Below, in pieces: positions 6,726 to 18,452 of a stretch of DNA of 64,000 bases. The first letter of the stretch is position 1; every line of letters begins with the position of its first letter. The translations under genes and the position numbers were made by a program. The notes under the pieces are model-generated. The model had not been told where the DNA came from and did no database searches. It was given only the letters and a program-made list of their open reading frames with translations. The stretch is from an uncultured SAR86 cluster bacterium (GTDB lineage: Bacteria > Pseudomonadota > Gammaproteobacteria > Magnimaribacterales > Magnimaribacteraceae), in assembly GCA_902630715.1 (NCBI GenBank), contig CACOVO010000006.1, positions 1 through 64,000 of the forward strand, written 5' to 3'.

Positions 6726-9700
6726 ATGATAAAGCTTGAAGACTTAAGGATAGGCTCACAGATTCTTGGAATAGAAGGTAACGAAATTGTAAAGATTGTA
6801 CAAATAAATCCTATCGGTGATTCCTCGATAACAGTATATTACAAAGATAGTCATGGAGCAGTCTCTGAGCAGATGCTATTTCGTTCAGATGAAAGTCGTT
6901 TGGAGTTAGCTAAATCAGGAAAACCGTGGTCGTTTGATTCGAATGCAAAAGAATTTAAACTTGGACTTGAAGCTTATCGTGTAACTCAGGCTGCTTTATT
7001 CGACCCCATGATGGCTATCCATACTTCCGATGTAGATCCATATCCGCACCAAATTTCTGCTGTATATGAGCATATGTTGCCCAGGCAGCCATTACGTTAT
7101 GTTTTAGCTGATGACCCAGGCGCTGGCAAAACAATTATGGCAGGTGTTCTGATAAGTGAATTATTAATGCGTGCAGATGCAAAGCGCATTCTTATAGTGT
7201 CACCTGGTTCGCTCTCGGAGCAATGGCAAGATGAACTTCTAGAAAAATTTGGCTTAACTTTTGATATCTTTAGTCGTGAAAAACAAGAGCAATGCGCCTC
7301 TGGGAATTATTTTGAAGAGTCCAATCAATTGATATGTCGTCTGGATCAATTATCACGAAATGAAGATTTTCAAGAAAAACTGAAAAATACTGATTGGGAT
7401 TTAATTATTGTAGATGAGGCACATAAGCTGTCGGCTAACTATTTTGGTAATAAAGTAAATAAAACTAAGCGATTTCAGTTAGGCGAATTATTAGGATCTA
7501 TAACACGCCATTACTTACTGATGACAGCTACGCCTCATAATGGCAAGGAAGAAGATTTCCAGATATGGTTGTCTTTACTAGATAGTGATAGGTTTTATGG
7601 TAAGTTCCGTGAGGGAGCTCATCAAATTAATATATCCGATATGATGCGCCGCATGGTGAAGGAAGAGTTGCTTAAGTTTGATGGCACCCCATTATTTCCT
7701 GAGCGAAAAGCTTACACAGCCAATTACGAACTATCTCCATTAGAGGCTTCTCTCTATACAAAAGTAACTACTTATGTCCGTGAAGAAATGAATCGAGCTG
7801 ATAATCTTGATGGTAAAAAGAAAAATAACGTAGGGTTTGCTTTGACAATGCTCCAACGCCGTTTAGCATCAAGTCCACAAGCAATATATGAATCCTTAAA
7901 GCGTCGTTGTAGACGTTTAGAGGAACGTTTAAAGGAAGCAAAGCTTGTAGATAAAGGCCTATCCTTTAATGATGGAATTTCTCAAATTAAAGGCAATTTA
8001 CCTGATAATTTTGATGAGCTTGATGAAGATTTGAGTGCCGAGGAGTATGAGCAGTATGTTGAGCAAGTTGTTGATCGCGCTTCGGCTGCAGAAACTATTC
8101 CAGAATTAGAAGCTGAGATACTTATACTCAGAAGTTTAGAAGAGGAGGCACACTCTGTTATTAAGTCAGAAAATGACAAAAAATGGGAAGAGCTTTCAGT
8201 ATTATTGCAAGACAGTCCGGAAATGTTTAATTCCAGTGGAAGTCGTCGTAAGTTGATAATCTTTACAGAGCATAAAGATACTCTTAATTATCTTGTGGGT
8301 AAAATTGGAAATATGCTTGGTAATCATAATAGTGTGCGTACAATTTCAGGTGATACAAACCGTGATGAGCGCCGAAAAGTTCAAGAAGAGTTTCGTAATA
8401 ACTCTGAGGTTCTTGTGTTGGTTGCTACAGACGCAGCAGGAGAGGGTGTGAATCTTCAGAATGCAAACCTAATGGTGAATTATGATTTACCTTGGAATCC
8501 AAACCGTTTAGAACAACGCTTTGGGCGTATTCATCGAATTGGCCAAACAGAAGTATGTCATTTATGGAATCTGGTTGCCAGCGAAACTCGTGAAGGCGAA
8601 GTCTTCCAAAAACTTTTTAATAAAATAGAAATTGAGAAGAGAGCCTTAGGTGGAAAGGTATTCGATGTTCTCGGTGAGGCTTTTGACAACGTATCTCTCA
8701 AAGATTTAATAATTGATGCAATTAGGTACGGGGAAGATCCAGACATACGCTCACGCATGGATGAGATTATTGAAGGCGCTCTTGATTCCGATCACCTAAT
8801 AGAGATATTAAAACGAAATGCCTTGGTCGATCAAAGCATGGGTCTTGATGGTCTCTATGCCGTCAAAGAAGAGATGGAAAAAGCAGAAGCCCGTAAACTA
8901 CAACCTTATTTCATACGTGCTTTTTTTACTGAAGCTTTTTCAGTGTTGGGAGGAGAATTTAGACAACGTGAGTCTGGACGATTTGAGGTAAGTCATGTGC
9001 CTGCAGCTATTCGTGAAAGAGACCGTGTTATCGGTGAGAGTCGCACACCCGTATTGAAAACATATGAACGTATATGCTTTGAGAAAAAATACATTCGACA
9101 AACAGATAAAGTTATGGCTGATTTGATCCATGCAAAGCATCCTCTAATGCATGCCATTACAGATATGGTATTACAAACCCATAGAGTCAAGTTGAAGCAA
9201 GGAGCTGTATTAATGGATCCAAGCGATGATAGTATAGAACCCAGGGTTTTATTTATGATTGATCATACTGTGAGTGAGCCCAATAACAATGATCAAGTTG
9301 CATCTAGAAGATTACAGTTTGTAGAAATTAATGAACAAGGGGAAGGAGTAAATGCAGGATGGGCACCTCACTTAGATTTACAGCCTCTTGATGATTATGA
9401 TCTAACACTAGTTGCTGATATCCTAGAGTCTGATTGGATAAATCAAAATCTTGAAGAATCCGCCCTTAAGTTTGCTTCGCAAAAATTGGTTCCTGATCAT
9501 TACAGAGAAGTCAAAGATCGCCGAGAACAACAGGCTGATAAAACCCTAGAAGCTGTTAATGAACGTTTGGTAAAAGAAATAAACTATTGGTCAGAGCAAT
9601 ACATAAAATTAACAGATGATGTGAATGCTGGTAAAAAACCACACATTTTACCTGAAACAGCTCGTTTGCGAGTTGATGATCTCACGGCACGCTTAGAGCA

Positions 9701-10238
9701 AAGAAAAGCTGAGCTCATTACACTTAAAAACGTAGTTTCTAGAACTCCAGTAGTTATAGGTGGAGCATTAGTGATACCGCAAGGGTTACTCTCTTCTCGC
9801 AAAGGCGAAACCCAATTTTCTACAGATGCGGTAGAACGTGCTCGTGTCGAGCAAGTGGCGATGAATGCAGTCATGGAAACTGAAAAGGCATTGGATAATT
9901 TGGTGAAGGATGTTAGTGCAGATAAATGCGGTTGGGATGTCACCTCTCGTCCACCAGTAAATGCAGATGGTTCTATAAAGCCTGATCGACATATAGAAGT
10001 CAAAGGTCGAGCTAAAGGCCAAAGCACCATTACCGTCAGTCGTAACGAAATTATGTATGGCTTAAACCAAGCAGAAAAATTTATTTTGGCTATTGTGATT
10101 GTTGATAATGATTCACATGAGGGACCTTATTATGTAAAAAATCCATTCACAATTGAACCTGATTTCGGTGTTGCCAGTGTTAATTATGATCTGAGTGATC
10201 TGCTTTCAAAAGCAGTAGCACCAGAGCAAACAACTTAA
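6726..10238 (+). CDS. SNF2-family helicase with C-terminal DUF3883 (DISARM DrmD-like)
   Basis: Large superfamily-2 DNA helicase/translocase of 1170 residues. Walker A is DDPGAGKT (129-136), the DEAH box is at 230-233, motif III reads TATPHNG, and motif VI is [11 protein letters not shown] at 597-607. These are the marks of SNF2-type ATPases encoded in phage-defence clusters. The last 120 residues carry a DUF3883-like segment with HIEVKG at 1089-1094, which may be nuclease-like. It is followed 6 bp later by the DUF1156 methylase gene, in operon fashion. Arginines are largely CGT/CGC, unlike the AGA/AGG-rich genes on either side, which points to later acquisition. It is likely the motor of the methylase/DUF499 cassette. 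Confidence 0.9.
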   Translation: MIKLEDLRIGSQILGIEGNEIVKIVQINPIGDSSITVYYKDSHGAVSEQMLFRSDESRLELAKSGKPWSFDSNAKEFKLGLEAYRVTQAALFDPMMAIHTSDVDPYPHQISAVYEHMLPRQPLRYVLADDPGAGKTIMAGVLISELLMRADAKRILIVSPGSLSEQWQDELLEKFGLTFDIFSREKQEQCASGNYFEESNQLICRLDQLSRNEDFQEKLKNTDWDLIIVDEAHKLSANYFGNKVNKTKRFQLGELLGSITRHYLLMTATPHNGKEEDFQIWLSLLDSDRFYGKFREGAHQINISDMMRRMVKEELLKFDGTPLFPERKAYTANYELSPLEASLYTKVTTYVREEMNRADNLDGKKKNNVGFALTMLQRRLASSPQAIYESLKRRCRRLEERLKEAKLVDKGLSFNDGISQIKGNLPDNFDELDEDLSAEEYEQYVEQVVDRASAAETIPELEAEILILRSLEEEAHSVIKSENDKKWEELSVLLQDSPEMFNSSGSRRKLIIFTEHKDTLNYLVGKIGNMLGNHNSVRTISGDTNRDERRKVQEEFRNNSEVLVLVATDAAGEGVNLQNANLMVNYDLPWNPNRLEQRFGRIHRIGQTEVCHLWNLVASETREGEVFQKLFNKIEIEKRALGGKVFDVLGEAFDNVSLKDLIIDAIRYGEDPDIRSRMDEIIEGALDSDHLIEILKRNALVDQSMGLDGLYAVKEEMEKAEARKLQPYFIRAFFTEAFSVLGGEFRQRESGRFEVSHVPAAIRERDRVIGESRTPVLKTYERICFEKKYIRQTDKVMADLIHAKHPLMHAITDMVLQTHRVKLKQGAVLMDPSDDSIEPRVLFMIDHTVSEPNNNDQVASRRLQFVEINEQGEGVNAGWAPHLDLQPLDDYDLTLVADILESDWINQNLEESALKFASQKLVPDHYREVKDRREQQADKTLEAVNERLVKEINYWSEQYIKLTDDVNAGKKPHILPETARLRVDDLTARLEQRKAELITLKNVVSRTPVVIGGALVIPQGLLSSRKGETQFSTDAVERARVEQVAMNAVMETEKALDNLVKDVSADKCGWDVTSRPPVNADGSIKPDRHIEVKGRAKGQSTITVSRNEIMYGLNQAEKFILAIVIVDNDSHEGPYYVKNPFTIEPDFGVASVNYDLSDLLSKAVAPEQTT

Positions 10239-10244
10239 GAGCGG

Positions 10245-13175
10245 ATGATGACGAGTTCACAAGAAACCAAGATATTTAGCCCCAAAAAACTCATCGAAGT
10301 CACATTACCTTTGGATGACATTAACATCGCCTCAGCACGAGAAAAATCTATTCGCCATGGGCACCCAAGCACCTTACACTTATGGTGGGCGCGGAGACCG
10401 TTGGCGGCAGCTCGTGCCGTAATATTTGCACAGATGGTGAATGACCCCGGCTATCAGCAAGACGGCGGCTTTAAATACGGCGTGAATAAAAAAGAAGCGG
10501 AAATAAAACGCGAAAAACTGTTTCAAATAATTCGTGACTTAGTGAAATGGGAAAACATCAATAACGAAGAAGTACTAAACCGCGCTCGCGGAGCCATCAA
10601 AGAAAGCTGGCACGAAACCTGTCATTTAAATCGTAATCACCCAGAAGCTGAAACACTTTTTAATCCTCAAACTTTACCTAATTTTCACGATCCCTTTGCT
10701 GGAGGCGGTGCCATACCGCTTGAAGCACAACGCCTAGGGCTTGAAAGCTATGCAAGTGATTTAAACCCAGTGGCGGTCATGATCAACAAAGCCATGATCG
10801 AGATACCTCCCAAGTTTATGGGTCAAGCACCGGTTGGGCCAATACCAGAAGCCGATAAACAGGAGATGCTTTTGGAGGAATGGAGTGGCGCAGAAGGTTT
10901 AGCCGAAGATGTTCGCCGTTATGGCCATTGGATGCGCGACGAAGCAATTAAGCGAATTGGGCATTTGTACCCTAAGGTTAAAATTACTGATGAAATGATA
11001 AATGAGCGTCCAGATCTAGCAGCGTATAGAGGAGAAAAGCTGACTGTAATTGCTTGGTTATGGACGCGCACGGTGAAAAGTCCTAACCCAGTCTACAGTC
11101 ATGTCGATGTGCCTTTGGCGTCAAGCTTTGTGCTGGCAAGTAAAAAAGGCAAGGAGGCTTATGTCCAACCAGTAGTTCAAGGTGATCAGTATAGATTCGA
11201 GGTGAAAGTCGGAAAAATTCCTGATAATGCACGGGAAGGTACGAAAACAGGTAGGGGGGCTAGTTTCAACTGCATCATGTCTAATTCACCTATGTCAAAA
11301 GAGCATATTCGTAGTGAGTTTCAGGCAAAAGAGACGAGTAATAAGTTAATGGCAGTAGTTGCTGAGGGAGCCAAAGGCCGAATTTATATTTCTCCACAGC
11401 CTGGAATGGAAGAATTAGCAAAATCTATAACTCCAGAATGGAAACCTGAATTTCCTATGAATCAAGATAGCAGTAACTTAATAAGTGGCCGTGGGTATGG
11501 TTTTACCTCTTGGCATGAAATTTTTACTCCTCGCCAACTGGTAGGGCTCACTACCTTTTCCGATCTTATTCAAGAAGCGCGCAGCAAAGCTATTGCTAAC
11601 GCAAAAACTGCAGGGGTACCTAATGATGACGTGGGTATCGATTCAGGAGGTGGCGGCGCAACAGCATATGGGGATGCTATTGCGGTTTATTTATCAGCCG
11701 CGCTAGGAAAAGCTAGCGATTATAATTCTTCGATAAGCACATGGGGTAGCAGTAGACAGACAATACGAAACACTTTTGGCCGACAAGCGATACCAATGAC
11801 GTGGGATTATGCCGAGGCAAATATTATAGGCGATTCAACCGGAGGCTTTTTAAGCGGCATCGATCAAGTATGTAGGGTTTTAAATAAATTTACACCTGCC
11901 CATAGTGGACATGTTCTACAGCAAGATGCTGCAACTCAAAGCATTAGTAACAATAAAGTTATCTCCACTGACCCTCCCTACTATGACAATATCGCTTATG
12001 CAGACCTATCAGACTTTTTCTATGTTTGGATGCGGCGTTCATTAAAAGCCATTTATCCTAATTTATTTGCTACTATGGCTGTGCCAAAAGAAGAAGAATT
12101 GGTTGCCACTCCTTACCGTCATGGAAGTAAAGAAAATGCAGAAACCTTCTTTCTAGATGGCATGACAAAAGCTATTCATAATATGGCAGACAAAGGCCAT
12201 CCTGCATTCCCAGTATCAATTTATTACGCTTTTAAGCAAGCTGAAACCAAAGAAGGCAGCACCTCAAGCACAGGGTGGGAGGCTTTTCTGGAGGCAGTTA
12301 TCCGAGCTGGATTTTCGATTGATGGAACTTGGCCGATGCGTACGGAAATGGCTAATCGTATGGTTAGTTCTGGAGCAAACGCACTGGCTTCCTCCGTTGT
12401 ATTGGTTTGTAAAAAACGGGAGGTCTCAGCTGAGTCAATCTCGCGGCGTGAATTCCAACGTGAACTTAGAGAAAATATGCCTGAGGCCTTCGAAGCCATG
12501 ATTGGCGGCGAAACCGGTTCGACGCCTATTGCCCCAGTTGATTTAGCACAAGCCGTCATTGGCCCTGGCATGGCCATCTATTCAAAATATTCTGCAGTAC
12601 TTAACCAAGATGGCAACAAGATGAGTGTGCACGATGCACTGATTTTAATTAACCGCTCCATTACTGATTACCTAAGCCCTGACAGTGGCAACTTCGATGC
12701 CGACACCTTATTTTGTGACGATTGGTTTAGCCAATACGGTTGGGGTGAAGGACAATTTGGTCAGGCTGATACGCTAGCACGTGCTAAAGGTACCTCGGTA
12801 GAAGGTGTACGCGAAGCTGGTGTGATAAAAGCTGCTGGCGGTAAAGTGCGCTTACTGAGGTGGAGCGAGTATCCCAGTGACTGGGATCCTAAAACAGATA
12901 ATAGAACCCCTGTTTGGGAAGCTTGCCATCACATGATACGTAAGTTAAATGAAGAAGGCGAAGACGGTGCAGGTGAACTGTTAGCACGAATGCCAGAACA
13001 TGGTGAAAATATTCGTCAATTGTCTTACCATCTTTATACCTTCTGTGAGAGAAAGAAGTGGGCCGAAGATGCTCGTGCTTATAATGAGTTGATTGGAGCA
13101 TGGCATTCCGTTGTGTTAGCTTCCTATGAAGTAGGTCATAAAGGTACACAAAAAGAATTAAATTTGGATATTTAG
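10245..13175 (+). CDS. DUF1156-containing adenine-type DNA methylase (COG1743-like)
   Basis: Predicted AdoMet-dependent DNA methyltransferase of 976 residues. The N-terminal DUF1156 region contains [18 protein letters not shown] near 35-52. The AdoMet-binding motif I is [17 protein letters not shown] from 149, and the catalytic motif IV is DPPYYDN at 576-582, of the DPPY type used by amino-methylating enzymes. The long insert between the motifs is usual for this family. It sits 6 bp after the helicase and 10 bp before the DUF499 gene. Arginine codons are mostly CGT/CGC and GC is clearly higher than in the core genes. It probably marks host DNA in a self/non-self discrimination system; the target site is unknown. 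Confidence 0.9.
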   Translation: MMTSSQETKIFSPKKLIEVTLPLDDINIASAREKSIRHGHPSTLHLWWARRPLAAARAVIFAQMVNDPGYQQDGGFKYGVNKKEAEIKREKLFQIIRDLVKWENINNEEVLNRARGAIKESWHETCHLNRNHPEAETLFNPQTLPNFHDPFAGGGAIPLEAQRLGLESYASDLNPVAVMINKAMIEIPPKFMGQAPVGPIPEADKQEMLLEEWSGAEGLAEDVRRYGHWMRDEAIKRIGHLYPKVKITDEMINERPDLAAYRGEKLTVIAWLWTRTVKSPNPVYSHVDVPLASSFVLASKKGKEAYVQPVVQGDQYRFEVKVGKIPDNAREGTKTGRGASFNCIMSNSPMSKEHIRSEFQAKETSNKLMAVVAEGAKGRIYISPQPGMEELAKSITPEWKPEFPMNQDSSNLISGRGYGFTSWHEIFTPRQLVGLTTFSDLIQEARSKAIANAKTAGVPNDDVGIDSGGGGATAYGDAIAVYLSAALGKASDYNSSISTWGSSRQTIRNTFGRQAIPMTWDYAEANIIGDSTGGFLSGIDQVCRVLNKFTPAHSGHVLQQDAATQSISNNKVISTDPPYYDNIAYADLSDFFYVWMRRSLKAIYPNLFATMAVPKEEELVATPYRHGSKENAETFFLDGMTKAIHNMADKGHPAFPVSIYYAFKQAETKEGSTSSTGWEAFLEAVIRAGFSIDGTWPMRTEMANRMVSSGANALASSVVLVCKKREVSAESISRREFQRELRENMPEAFEAMIGGETGSTPIAPVDLAQAVIGPGMAIYSKYSAVLNQDGNKMSVHDALILINRSITDYLSPDSGNFDADTLFCDDWFSQYGWGEGQFGQADTLARAKGTSVEGVREAGVIKAAGGKVRLLRWSEYPSDWDPKTDNRTPVWEACHHMIRKLNEEGEDGAGELLARMPEHGENIRQLSYHLYTFCERKKWAEDARAYNELIGAWHSVVLASYEVGHKGTQKELNLDI

Positions 13176-13185
13176 GGGTGTAAAA

Positions 13186-15966
13186 ATGAGTTTAAAGCCA
13201 TGGCGTGAAATTGCACAACCACATAAAGACGTATTGGAAGGAACTTTTAAGCAATCTGAATTTGCTGCTGATATTACTCAGGTAGCAAATGAAACTGCAA
13301 CACCGGAATATCAAGATCCAGAAAAGTTTTTTTCTCGCACCTTCATCACTGAGGGAATGCGACTTTTGTTGGTATCAGTGGCACAACGTTTATCAAACTT
13401 AGGTGGTGACCCCGTTATTCAACTCCAAACTGCTTTTGGTGGTGGTAAAACACATACAATGCTGGCAGTACTTCATTTGGCTCAAAATAAGGTTAATATT
13501 GATAAATTAGAAGGTATATCAGTTATCTTAGAACAAGCAGGATTAAAAAAAGTACCTCTAGCAAATACAGCAGTACTAGATGGTATTAATATGTCAGTAA
13601 GCCAGGGCAAGTTTCATGGTGATATCTGTGTTAACACTCTTTGGGGAGAAATGGCTTGGCAATTATTAGGCCAAGATGGTTTTAACCTAGTTGCAAAGAG
13701 CGATCAAGATGGCACAGCACCAGGTAAAGACGTGTTGATTGATCTATTAACTAAAGCAGCGCCATGCGTAGTAATGATAGATGAACTTCAAAAGTTTTTT
13801 AGCGACTTAACTCCAGGAAAAAAACTTAATGCAGGCACTTATGAAGCCAACCTAAAGTTTGTTCAGGCTCTTACTGAAGCTTTTAAGGCTGTTCCTAATG
13901 TTATTTTGCTTGCATCATTACCTGAATCAGAAACAGAAACAGGCGATTCTTTTGGTCAAAAGGTACTAGTTGCATTAGAAAAACACTTTGGTCGTGTTGA
14001 ATCTGTTTGGAAACCGGTAGCTTCCGAGGAAGCATTTGAGATAGTGAGAAGGCGATTATTCGAATCGGCGGGTGATTCTGCACAAATAGAAGGTATCTGT
14101 CGTCAATATTGTGACTTTTATCGCAAACATGCCGAAAATTTCCCTACAGAAACACAATCAAATCAATATTTTGATCGAATGTGCAAGTCATATCCTATTC
14201 ACCCAGAAATTTTTGATCGACTATACGAAGATTGGTCAACGCTTGATAAATTTCAACGCACAAGGGGTGTACTTCAATATATGGCCGTAATTATTCATAG
14301 GTTGTGGGCTGATAATAATCAAGATAGCCTAGTTATGCCTGGATCAATCCCTCTCGAAGATAGTTTAGTTCGTGATAAAAGTATTCACTATTTACCGCCT
14401 GGGTGGGAGCCTGTACTAGAACGTGAAGTGGATGGTCCATACTCTGAACCTTATCGAATTGATAATGAAGATACAAGATTTGGAAGTGTTCAAGCTGCTC
14501 ACAAAACTATGCGTTCTATTTTTTTAGGAAGCGCTCCTAGTTCTAGCAACCAAGCTGTAAAAGGTATTCAGTTAGAAAGGATTTTGCTGGGCACAATCCA
14601 GCCCGGACAAGTTATAGGAATCTATAAAGATGTACTTAAACGTTTACAAGATTCATTACATTATCTTTATCATAATAGGGATAGATTTTGGTTGGACACA
14701 AAACCTAACTTACTTCGTGAAATGGAAAGTCGGAAGCAGAATATTGATAAACTAGAGCTTCATAATTCAATAAAGAAAACTGTAAGTAGTATATTTGGCA
14801 ATAAATCTGTTTTTGCAGGTATACATGTATTTAATAATTCAGTGGATGTTCCAGATGATTTCGATTCAGGTCCGAGGTTGGTAGTTCTTCCACCTAGTGA
14901 TAATTACACCAAAGCAAATGATAATATTGCACTTAGATCTGCAGAAAAAATACTATCATTTCGTGGCGATAAGCCGAGGCAAAAACAGAATCGTCTTTTG
15001 TTTTTAGCACCAGATGCAGATGAAGTTAATAGACTATATGACGCAGGAAGATCTAAATTGGCGTGGAGTGAAATTAATAATGATATTAAAAGTAATAAAT
15101 TAAACCTGGACCTTTTTCAGTCCAAACTTGTTAAGGACGAATTAGATCTTTCAGAAACAGTACTTTTGCAAACAATAAGAGAAGCTTACAAATGGATCCT
15201 TTGTCCAATACAACTTAGCCCAACAGATACCAGTGTCGAGTGGGAAACAGTTCAGGTTTCTACTAACTCTCCAAACCTTATTAAAGAAATTGAAAATAAA
15301 TTATATGAGGAAGAATGGATAACTTCTGAGTGGTCTGCCATTCATCTTAAAAAATTACTTGAAAATTTTTATTTTAAGGATGAAATATCTCACGTAAATG
15401 CTTTAAAAATTTATCAAGATACTTGCTGTTACCTTTACCTACCCAGATTAATAAACGACCAAGTTTATAAAAAGACAATAAATGAAGGTGTAAAAAGTAA
15501 AGATTTCTTTGGTTTTGCTGCTGGTAAAGACGGAGATTCTTTCTTAGGTTTCAGTTTTGGTAACGGTGTTATGTCAATCTTAGATGATCAAAGTCTATTA
15601 ATAAGTAAAGAAACTGCACTAAAGTATAGAGAAAAAATAGAATCAGATATAACTCAGGATGAGCCAGAAACAACTCCAAGTGATGAAGATCCTTCCTCTT
15701 CACAACCAACAGGCACTGAGAAATCTTCTGTAAATAACCAATTTTATGGAGTGATTAAGCTTGACCCTTTAACTGCAAAATTAAAGTTCTCTGCAGTAGT
15801 TGATGAAGTTATTCAGCAATTTACCTCTAGACTTGATGCGGAGGTAACCATCTCTGTTGATATTCAGGCAAATTCAAAGAAAGGTTTCGAGGACGATATA
15901 CAGCGATCTATTAAAGAAAATTGTAATGTGCTTGATTTCAGTAGCTTTGACTTTGAAGATGAATAA
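13186..15966 (+). CDS. DUF499-family AAA-like ATPase (COG1483-like)
   Basis: Large ATPase of 926 residues. The N-terminal segment [12 protein letters not shown] is typical of the family. Walker A is GGGKTHT at 85-91 and Walker B is VVMIDEL with Asp199 and Glu200. A low-complexity linker rich in Asp, Glu, Pro and Ser (about 825-850) separates a small C-terminal domain. The start at 13186 follows a GGGG-containing ribosome site 10 bp after the methylase stop. DUF499 ATPases recur beside DUF1156 methylases and SNF2 helicases in predicted defence clusters, with no settled biochemical role. By eye the 5' part uses CGT arginines freely while the 3' part shifts toward AGA/AGG. Confidence 0.88.
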   Translation: MSLKPWREIAQPHKDVLEGTFKQSEFAADITQVANETATPEYQDPEKFFSRTFITEGMRLLLVSVAQRLSNLGGDPVIQLQTAFGGGKTHTMLAVLHLAQNKVNIDKLEGISVILEQAGLKKVPLANTAVLDGINMSVSQGKFHGDICVNTLWGEMAWQLLGQDGFNLVAKSDQDGTAPGKDVLIDLLTKAAPCVVMIDELQKFFSDLTPGKKLNAGTYEANLKFVQALTEAFKAVPNVILLASLPESETETGDSFGQKVLVALEKHFGRVESVWKPVASEEAFEIVRRRLFESAGDSAQIEGICRQYCDFYRKHAENFPTETQSNQYFDRMCKSYPIHPEIFDRLYEDWSTLDKFQRTRGVLQYMAVIIHRLWADNNQDSLVMPGSIPLEDSLVRDKSIHYLPPGWEPVLEREVDGPYSEPYRIDNEDTRFGSVQAAHKTMRSIFLGSAPSSSNQAVKGIQLERILLGTIQPGQVIGIYKDVLKRLQDSLHYLYHNRDRFWLDTKPNLLREMESRKQNIDKLELHNSIKKTVSSIFGNKSVFAGIHVFNNSVDVPDDFDSGPRLVVLPPSDNYTKANDNIALRSAEKILSFRGDKPRQKQNRLLFLAPDADEVNRLYDAGRSKLAWSEINNDIKSNKLNLDLFQSKLVKDELDLSETVLLQTIREAYKWILCPIQLSPTDTSVEWETVQVSTNSPNLIKEIENKLYEEEWITSEWSAIHLKKLLENFYFKDEISHVNALKIYQDTCCYLYLPRLINDQVYKKTINEGVKSKDFFGFAAGKDGDSFLGFSFGNGVMSILDDQSLLISKETALKYREKIESDITQDEPETTPSDEDPSSSQPTGTEKSSVNNQFYGVIKLDPLTAKLKFSAVVDEVIQQFTSRLDAEVTISVDIQANSKKGFEDDIQRSIKENCNVLDFSSFDFEDE

Positions 15967-16086
15967 TAGAATAAAAAATTCAAACAACTCTATCTAAAAT
16001 GCTAAAAAAACAAACTATTCAATATACGTTATCGAATTAGATAAAAGTATCTAGATTCATCAAAAATTATTGAAACAGGTTTAACA

Positions 16087-17391
16087 ATGAAAGAAATCTC
16101 ACGGCATGAAGAAGCCTCTTTTGATAGCATAGAAAGCTCTATCATTGAAATATTAGAGAGTGATAAACAAGAGTTTATTTTTTTGACTGGTGCTGCGGGT
16201 ACTGGCAAGTCCACTATGCTTCAACACATAAGGAATCAGTTAGGTCTTAAAAAGATAGTGGTAGCACCAACAGGGATAGCGGCTTTGAATATTGGAGGAA
16301 GTACTATTAATTCAGCTTTTAGAATAGGGTTTGATACCATTCCAGAGATCACAAAGTCTAAAGATCCTCGGTTTGGAAAACTACTTAAGAACTTAGAGCT
16401 TCTGATTATTGATGAGATTTCAATGGTAAGAGCGCCTATGTTGGATGCTATCTCACAATCTTTACAAATTCATAGAAACAGCACAGAGCCTTTTGGAGGC
16501 GTAAGCGTATTGGCATGCGGAGATCTTTTCCAATTGCCACCAGTTGTGCAGACTCATGAAGAGAATACGATTTATTCTAAATATGACTCAGTATATTTTT
16601 TTGATTCATTGAGCTTTAAAGACATTAAAGCTCCAATATTTTTTGAACTAACAAAATCTTTCAGGCAAGAAGAAGATGATATTTTTTACGAATTGTTGAA
16701 TAACTTGAGATTAGGAATCAATCTAGAAGATACTGTAAAAAGAATTAACAAACATTGCTATGATCCAACTTTAGAAGTTGAACCCTTTATGACTCTAACT
16801 TCGCGCAAAAATAAAGCTGAAGATATCAACCTGCATAAACTTTCATACAATGACAATGAAGAAGAAACCATTCCCTCTAAAGAAAAAGGAGAATTAAAAG
16901 AGAATGATTTGCCCGCTCCTCGAGAATTAAAAATTAAAAAAGACGCTAAGGTCATGTTCATAAAGAATGACAGTGAAGGAAGGTGGGTTAATGGCACTAT
17001 TGGTACTGTAACTGAATGCCTTGATAAGAATAAGAAATGTATCAAGATAAAAGTCGATGGCAGAACTCATAAAGTTGAAAGAGAAGAGTGGAAAAAAGTT
17101 AAATTTACTTACGATGAAGACTTAGATGAAGTCTATGAGGAAGTGATCTCTTCATTTAAACAATTTCCAATAAAATTGGGCTGGGCCGTTACGATTCATA
17201 AGGCTCAAGGTTTAACGCTCGAAAGTGCTTCTGTTGATCTAGGAGACGGAGCATTTGCTACCGGTCAGGCTTATGTTGCTTTGAGCCGATGTAAAACTCT
17301 TGATTCTCTGAATTTAGTGAGAGAATTGAAAGTCTCAGATGCACTTGTAGATCCTGACATTCAGGATTTTCATGCAAAACACTTTAGTTGA
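16087..17391 (+). CDS. Pif1/RecD-like superfamily 1 DNA helicase
   Basis: A 434-residue SF1B helicase. Walker A is GAAGTGKS at 35-42, the Walker B variant is DEIS at 109-112, followed by GDLFQLPPV (motif III) and SFRQEE. The C-terminal half has WAVTIHKAQG at 366-375 and YVALSRCK, the paired motifs of Pif1/RecD2-type enzymes that unwind 5' to 3'. Accessory nuclease domains are absent. It lies 120 bp after the DUF499 gene, with a gap containing a small TTATC/GATAA inverted repeat, so it is probably a separate unit. Its AGA/AGG arginine codons match the host. It could belong to the island or simply flank it. Confidence 0.88.
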   Translation: MKEISRHEEASFDSIESSIIEILESDKQEFIFLTGAAGTGKSTMLQHIRNQLGLKKIVVAPTGIAALNIGGSTINSAFRIGFDTIPEITKSKDPRFGKLLKNLELLIIDEISMVRAPMLDAISQSLQIHRNSTEPFGGVSVLACGDLFQLPPVVQTHEENTIYSKYDSVYFFDSLSFKDIKAPIFFELTKSFRQEEDDIFYELLNNLRLGINLEDTVKRINKHCYDPTLEVEPFMTLTSRKNKAEDINLHKLSYNDNEEETIPSKEKGELKENDLPAPRELKIKKDAKVMFIKNDSEGRWVNGTIGTVTECLDKNKKCIKIKVDGRTHKVEREEWKKVKFTYDEDLDEVYEEVISSFKQFPIKLGWAVTIHKAQGLTLESASVDLGDGAFATGQAYVALSRCKTLDSLNLVRELKVSDALVDPDIQDFHAKHFS

Positions 17392-17435
17392 TTAAAGCGA
17401 CATAAGCTGACGCAAAGCCAGGTTATTCTTTTATT

Positions 17436-17792
17436 ATGCAAATAAAAGATATAAAAGAAGAAACTATAATTAAAATCTCATTTCCTGACGAAACTGAGAT
17501 AGAGAACGACATTCAAAGAGTTATGTTGAGTACACACTACTTGATCGAGTATCTATTAGATATAGGCCTTGACTCCCTAGAAGTTTATAGAACGGTTATG
17601 TACATGGGTCTCAATAGATTTATGAGTAGCCAAAAAGATTTGGAAGCGGCAAGGCAGGAGGCTCAAATATACTTGGATGAAGCTTTAAACGGAGAAATTC
17701 TTGAGAGAAAGAAACTACAAGAATACTCTGGAGAGCATCCAGATTTCTTTTCGACATTTATTGACCCTAAACTCCCTCCAACTAAACAATGA
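17436..17792 (+). CDS. Hypothetical acidic helical protein
   Basis: Unrecognised 118-residue soluble protein. It is acidic, mostly helical by composition (residues 25-95) and has no signal peptide or cysteine cluster. It starts 44 bp after the helicase stop and its end overlaps the following small membrane protein gene by 4 bp (ATGA), so the two are likely co-translated. Nothing in the sequence reveals a function. Confidence 0.65.
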   Translation: MQIKDIKEETIIKISFPDETEIENDIQRVMLSTHYLIEYLLDIGLDSLEVYRTVMYMGLNRFMSSQKDLEAARQEAQIYLDEALNGEILERKKLQEYSGEHPDFFSTFIDPKLPPTKQ

Positions 17793-18016
17793 AATTTTTA
17801 GGGTTCATTGTCCTCCTGATATCCTTAGTAAACACCTTTGTAGCTGTCTTCGCTTATAGAGATTTCTCCATGTATCTGGCGGTGATGTTTTTGATTATTT
17901 CTGTTGGATACCCACTAGCCTTAATTTTAATAAGCAGGAAATATTACAAATATCACGAAAGTGATGACCAAGAAATTGAGGTGAAGGGACTTTTCTCAAT
18001 TGGTAATCCTAATTGA
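17789..18016 (+). CDS. Small two-helix membrane protein
   Basis: A 75-residue protein with two hydrophobic segments (about 3-22 and 28-50) joined by a short polar turn, followed by a polar acidic tail. It is predicted to be an inner-membrane hairpin. It overlaps the upstream 118-residue gene by 4 bp. I do not recognise the family. Confidence 0.65.
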   Translation: MKFLGFIVLLISLVNTFVAVFAYRDFSMYLAVMFLIISVGYPLALILISRKYYKYHESDDQEIEVKGLFSIGNPN

Positions 18017-18039
18017 TAAGCCGATCATCCTAAAAAACT

Positions 18040-18273
18040 TTAATGTAGTTTATCTCTAATTTTTTGATTAAAAATTTTCCAAAGCCTTTCCTGATCACCA
18101 TTTATAGATCCGCCATATCCTAAATGCCTCCAGAATGCTTTTTGCACCAAGACATCATTTTTTGAAAAGCTCAAAACAAAAGTCACTTTGCCAGATCCAT
18201 GTCTAAAACTAATAGTATCTTTATTGCTCTGAGAAACTATTTCCATGAAGCCAAAATCTGTAATGTTTGTCAT
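18040..18273 (-). CDS. Small hypothetical protein
   Basis: A 77-residue protein with aromatic and basic character and no membrane segment. It is supported as a real gene by a perfect AGGAGG Shine-Dalgarno at 18278-18283 (bottom strand), 4 bases before the ATG. It faces the two preceding genes and leaves a 23-bp convergent gap. I do not recognise the family. It closes the accessory region before the core catabolic genes. Confidence 0.65.
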   Translation of the reverse strand: MTNITDFGFMEIVSQSNKDTISFRHGSGKVTFVLSFSKNDVLVQKAFWRHLGYGGSINGDQERLWKIFNQKIRDKLH

Positions 18274-18296
18274 TAATCCTCCTAAACAATATAAGA

Positions 18297-18331
18297 GGCA
18301 CTTTTAGCTGTATATGTCCGCAAGCTGTGCC
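18297..18331. other. Imperfect hairpin in the gap between amidase and small ORF
   Basis: The arms GGCAC (18297-18301) and GTGCC (18327-18331) enclose AGCT at 18306-18309 and AGCT at 18323-18326, giving a nine-base-pair stem with a four-T bulge and a 13-base loop. No T tract follows on either strand, so it does not look like a simple terminator. A second weaker repeat (TGATCTA at 18362 with TAGATCA about 17 bases later) lies in the same 179-bp gap. Function unknown. Confidence 0.3.
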
Positions 18332-18452
18332 AAATCGACATGTTGATTATATATTAATTAATGATCTAGACTTAATTTATTTTCTTAGATCAGGCAATGC
18401 TCTAGATGCTCATTTCAATCTTTTTATAGGAAAAAAATAAAATCTTAACAAT

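Noticed and set aside
9584-10030. Long bottom-strand ORF inside the helicase gene
   Set aside because: The opposite strand carries a clear SNF2/DUF3883 protein; this is a shadow frame.
6726-15966. Complete DISARM or BREX system
   Set aside because: DrmA, DrmB and DrmC are missing, as are PglZ, BrxC and BrxL. Only the helicase and methylase resemble DISARM, so neither name is used.
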